NCBI GenBank assembly: GCA_934777435.1
Contig: CAKVNK010000001.1
Location: 496,001-560,000 of the forward strand
Direction of reading: 5' to 3'
Origin: an uncultured Clostridia bacterium
GTDB taxonomy: Bacteria > Bacillota > Clostridia > Christensenellales > UBA1242
Length of the DNA: 64,000 nt
Shown: positions 63,625-64,000 of the stretch, piece after piece
Layout: each line of letters begins with the position of its first letter
How positions within the stretch are numbered: the stretch's first letter is position 1
Made by a program: the position numbers and the translations under genes
The notes under the pieces: model-generated
Database searches by the model: none
What the model was told of the DNA's origin: nothing
What the model saw: the letters and a program-made list of their open reading frames with translations, nothing else

Positions 63625-64000
63625 TTATTTATTTTCAGTTTTATTTTCTTTCTTTTCATCTTTAAAGCAAGCACGATTTTTAACTAAATAGTGAATACCA
63701 GACATAACTGTAAGCAATGTTGCAACACCGATTAAAACATAACTGATGATTGCAAACACTAAAATAACAGTTGCACTTGCAAAGCCACAAACATTGAGAT
63801 ATGCAACAAGCATACTCATTGGCAAAGCAACCATTTGAACAACAGTTTTAATCTTGCCCCACATATCAGCAGCCAGAACAATGCCTTTTGTTGCAGCAAT
63901 TTGTCTGAGTGCACTAACAGTGTATTCACGTGCAATGATGATTGCAACAACAATCACACCCCAAGGTGCTGGAATTGTGCCGTCTGCCATAATAAGCAAG
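63625..64000 (-). CDS. pgsA: CDP-diacylglycerol-glycerol-3-phosphate 3-phosphatidyltransferase, partial
   Basis: The C-terminal part of PgsA; the gene continues beyond the window. The segment has three or four membrane helices and the typical AREYTVSALRQIAATKGIVLAADMWGKIKTVVQM stretch split across helix 3 and the following loop. PgsA makes phosphatidylglycerol phosphate, the first step to phosphatidylglycerol and cardiolipin. The end of the protein is a basic KDEKKENKTENK tail. The CDP-alcohol phosphotransferase DG...DG...D motif lies outside the window. Confidence 0.88.
   Translation of the reverse strand, partial: LLIMADGTIPAPWGVIVVAIIIAREYTVSALRQIAATKGIVLAADMWGKIKTVVQMVALPMSMLVAYLNVCGFASATVILVFAIISYVLIGVATLLTVMSGIHYLVKNRACFKDEKKENKTENK

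Noticed and set aside
1..64000. CRISPR array
   Set aside because: No regularly spaced repeats of 23-40 bp were seen, and no cas genes.

Overview
The window looks like chromosome of a low-GC, anaerobic, Gram-positive-type bacterium of the Bacillota/Clostridia lineage, probably an uncultured gut member (inference). The grounds are AT-rich DNA with AGGAGG-type ribosome sites, oxygen-sensitive class III ribonucleotide reductase with its activase (nrdD/nrdG), a 2[4Fe-4S] ferredoxin, lipobox lipoproteins, a VanW protein and a TasA-like protein, and no outer-membrane genes. Most genes lie on the minus strand.

Region 1-8413 is the right end of an integrated element. It begins with a broken conjugation ATPase (VirB4 type) abutting the tail of an XRE-type regulator. 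A tightly coupled five-gene minus-strand operon follows (7909 down to 549): AbiEi antitoxin, AbiEii nucleotidyltransferase toxin, a PPP-like metallophosphatase, an unrecognised 239-residue protein, and a 1489-residue protein joining an N-terminal PD-(D/E)xK-like (Cap4/DUF4297-like) nuclease to a STAND NTPase and a long helical sensor. The promoter has two palindromic operators with the same half-site and the same 13-bp spacing. The element stops at 8368-8413, a 3' half of tRNA-Thr(GGU) followed by a terminator, which is the expected product of integration into a tRNA gene. This is the strongest candidate for an undescribed defence system here.

Region 8844-18152 holds a large lipoprotein, a ZIP metal transporter, small membrane proteins, an RNHCP protein, a DegV protein, an RlmD-type rRNA methyltransferase and a Crp/Fnr regulator. 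Region 18882-22043 is nrdD-nrdG plus a small basic protein. Region 22188-34694 is housekeeping on the minus strand: lipoprotein, gyrA, gyrB, metG, a methyltransferase-like protein, yqeY-like, dnaB, a small membrane protein and typA. HU follows at 35106.

Region 35542-38894 has two paralogous GLUG-like surface proteins, then dut. Region 39774-42107 is the classic rplA-rplK-nusG-secE-rpmG block, read from a consensus promoter at 42219-42247. Region 42589-52136 is mixed: membrane proteins, a two-gene plus-strand cassette resembling phage tail adaptor plus BspA repeats, VanW, RmuC, a TasA-like LamG protein and a divergent diacylglycerol-kinase-fold protein. Region 52144-59390 couples a 2117-residue cell-surface protein to a thioredoxin reductase. 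The end carries a ferredoxin, recN, recA, a small membrane protein and the 3' part of pgsA.

Regulatory observations beyond the genes include three leaderless promoters with identical geometry, short upstream duplications of the 5' ends of recN and the Crp gene, a perfect palindrome over the gyrB promoter, and a long inverted repeat framing the nrdD promoter region.
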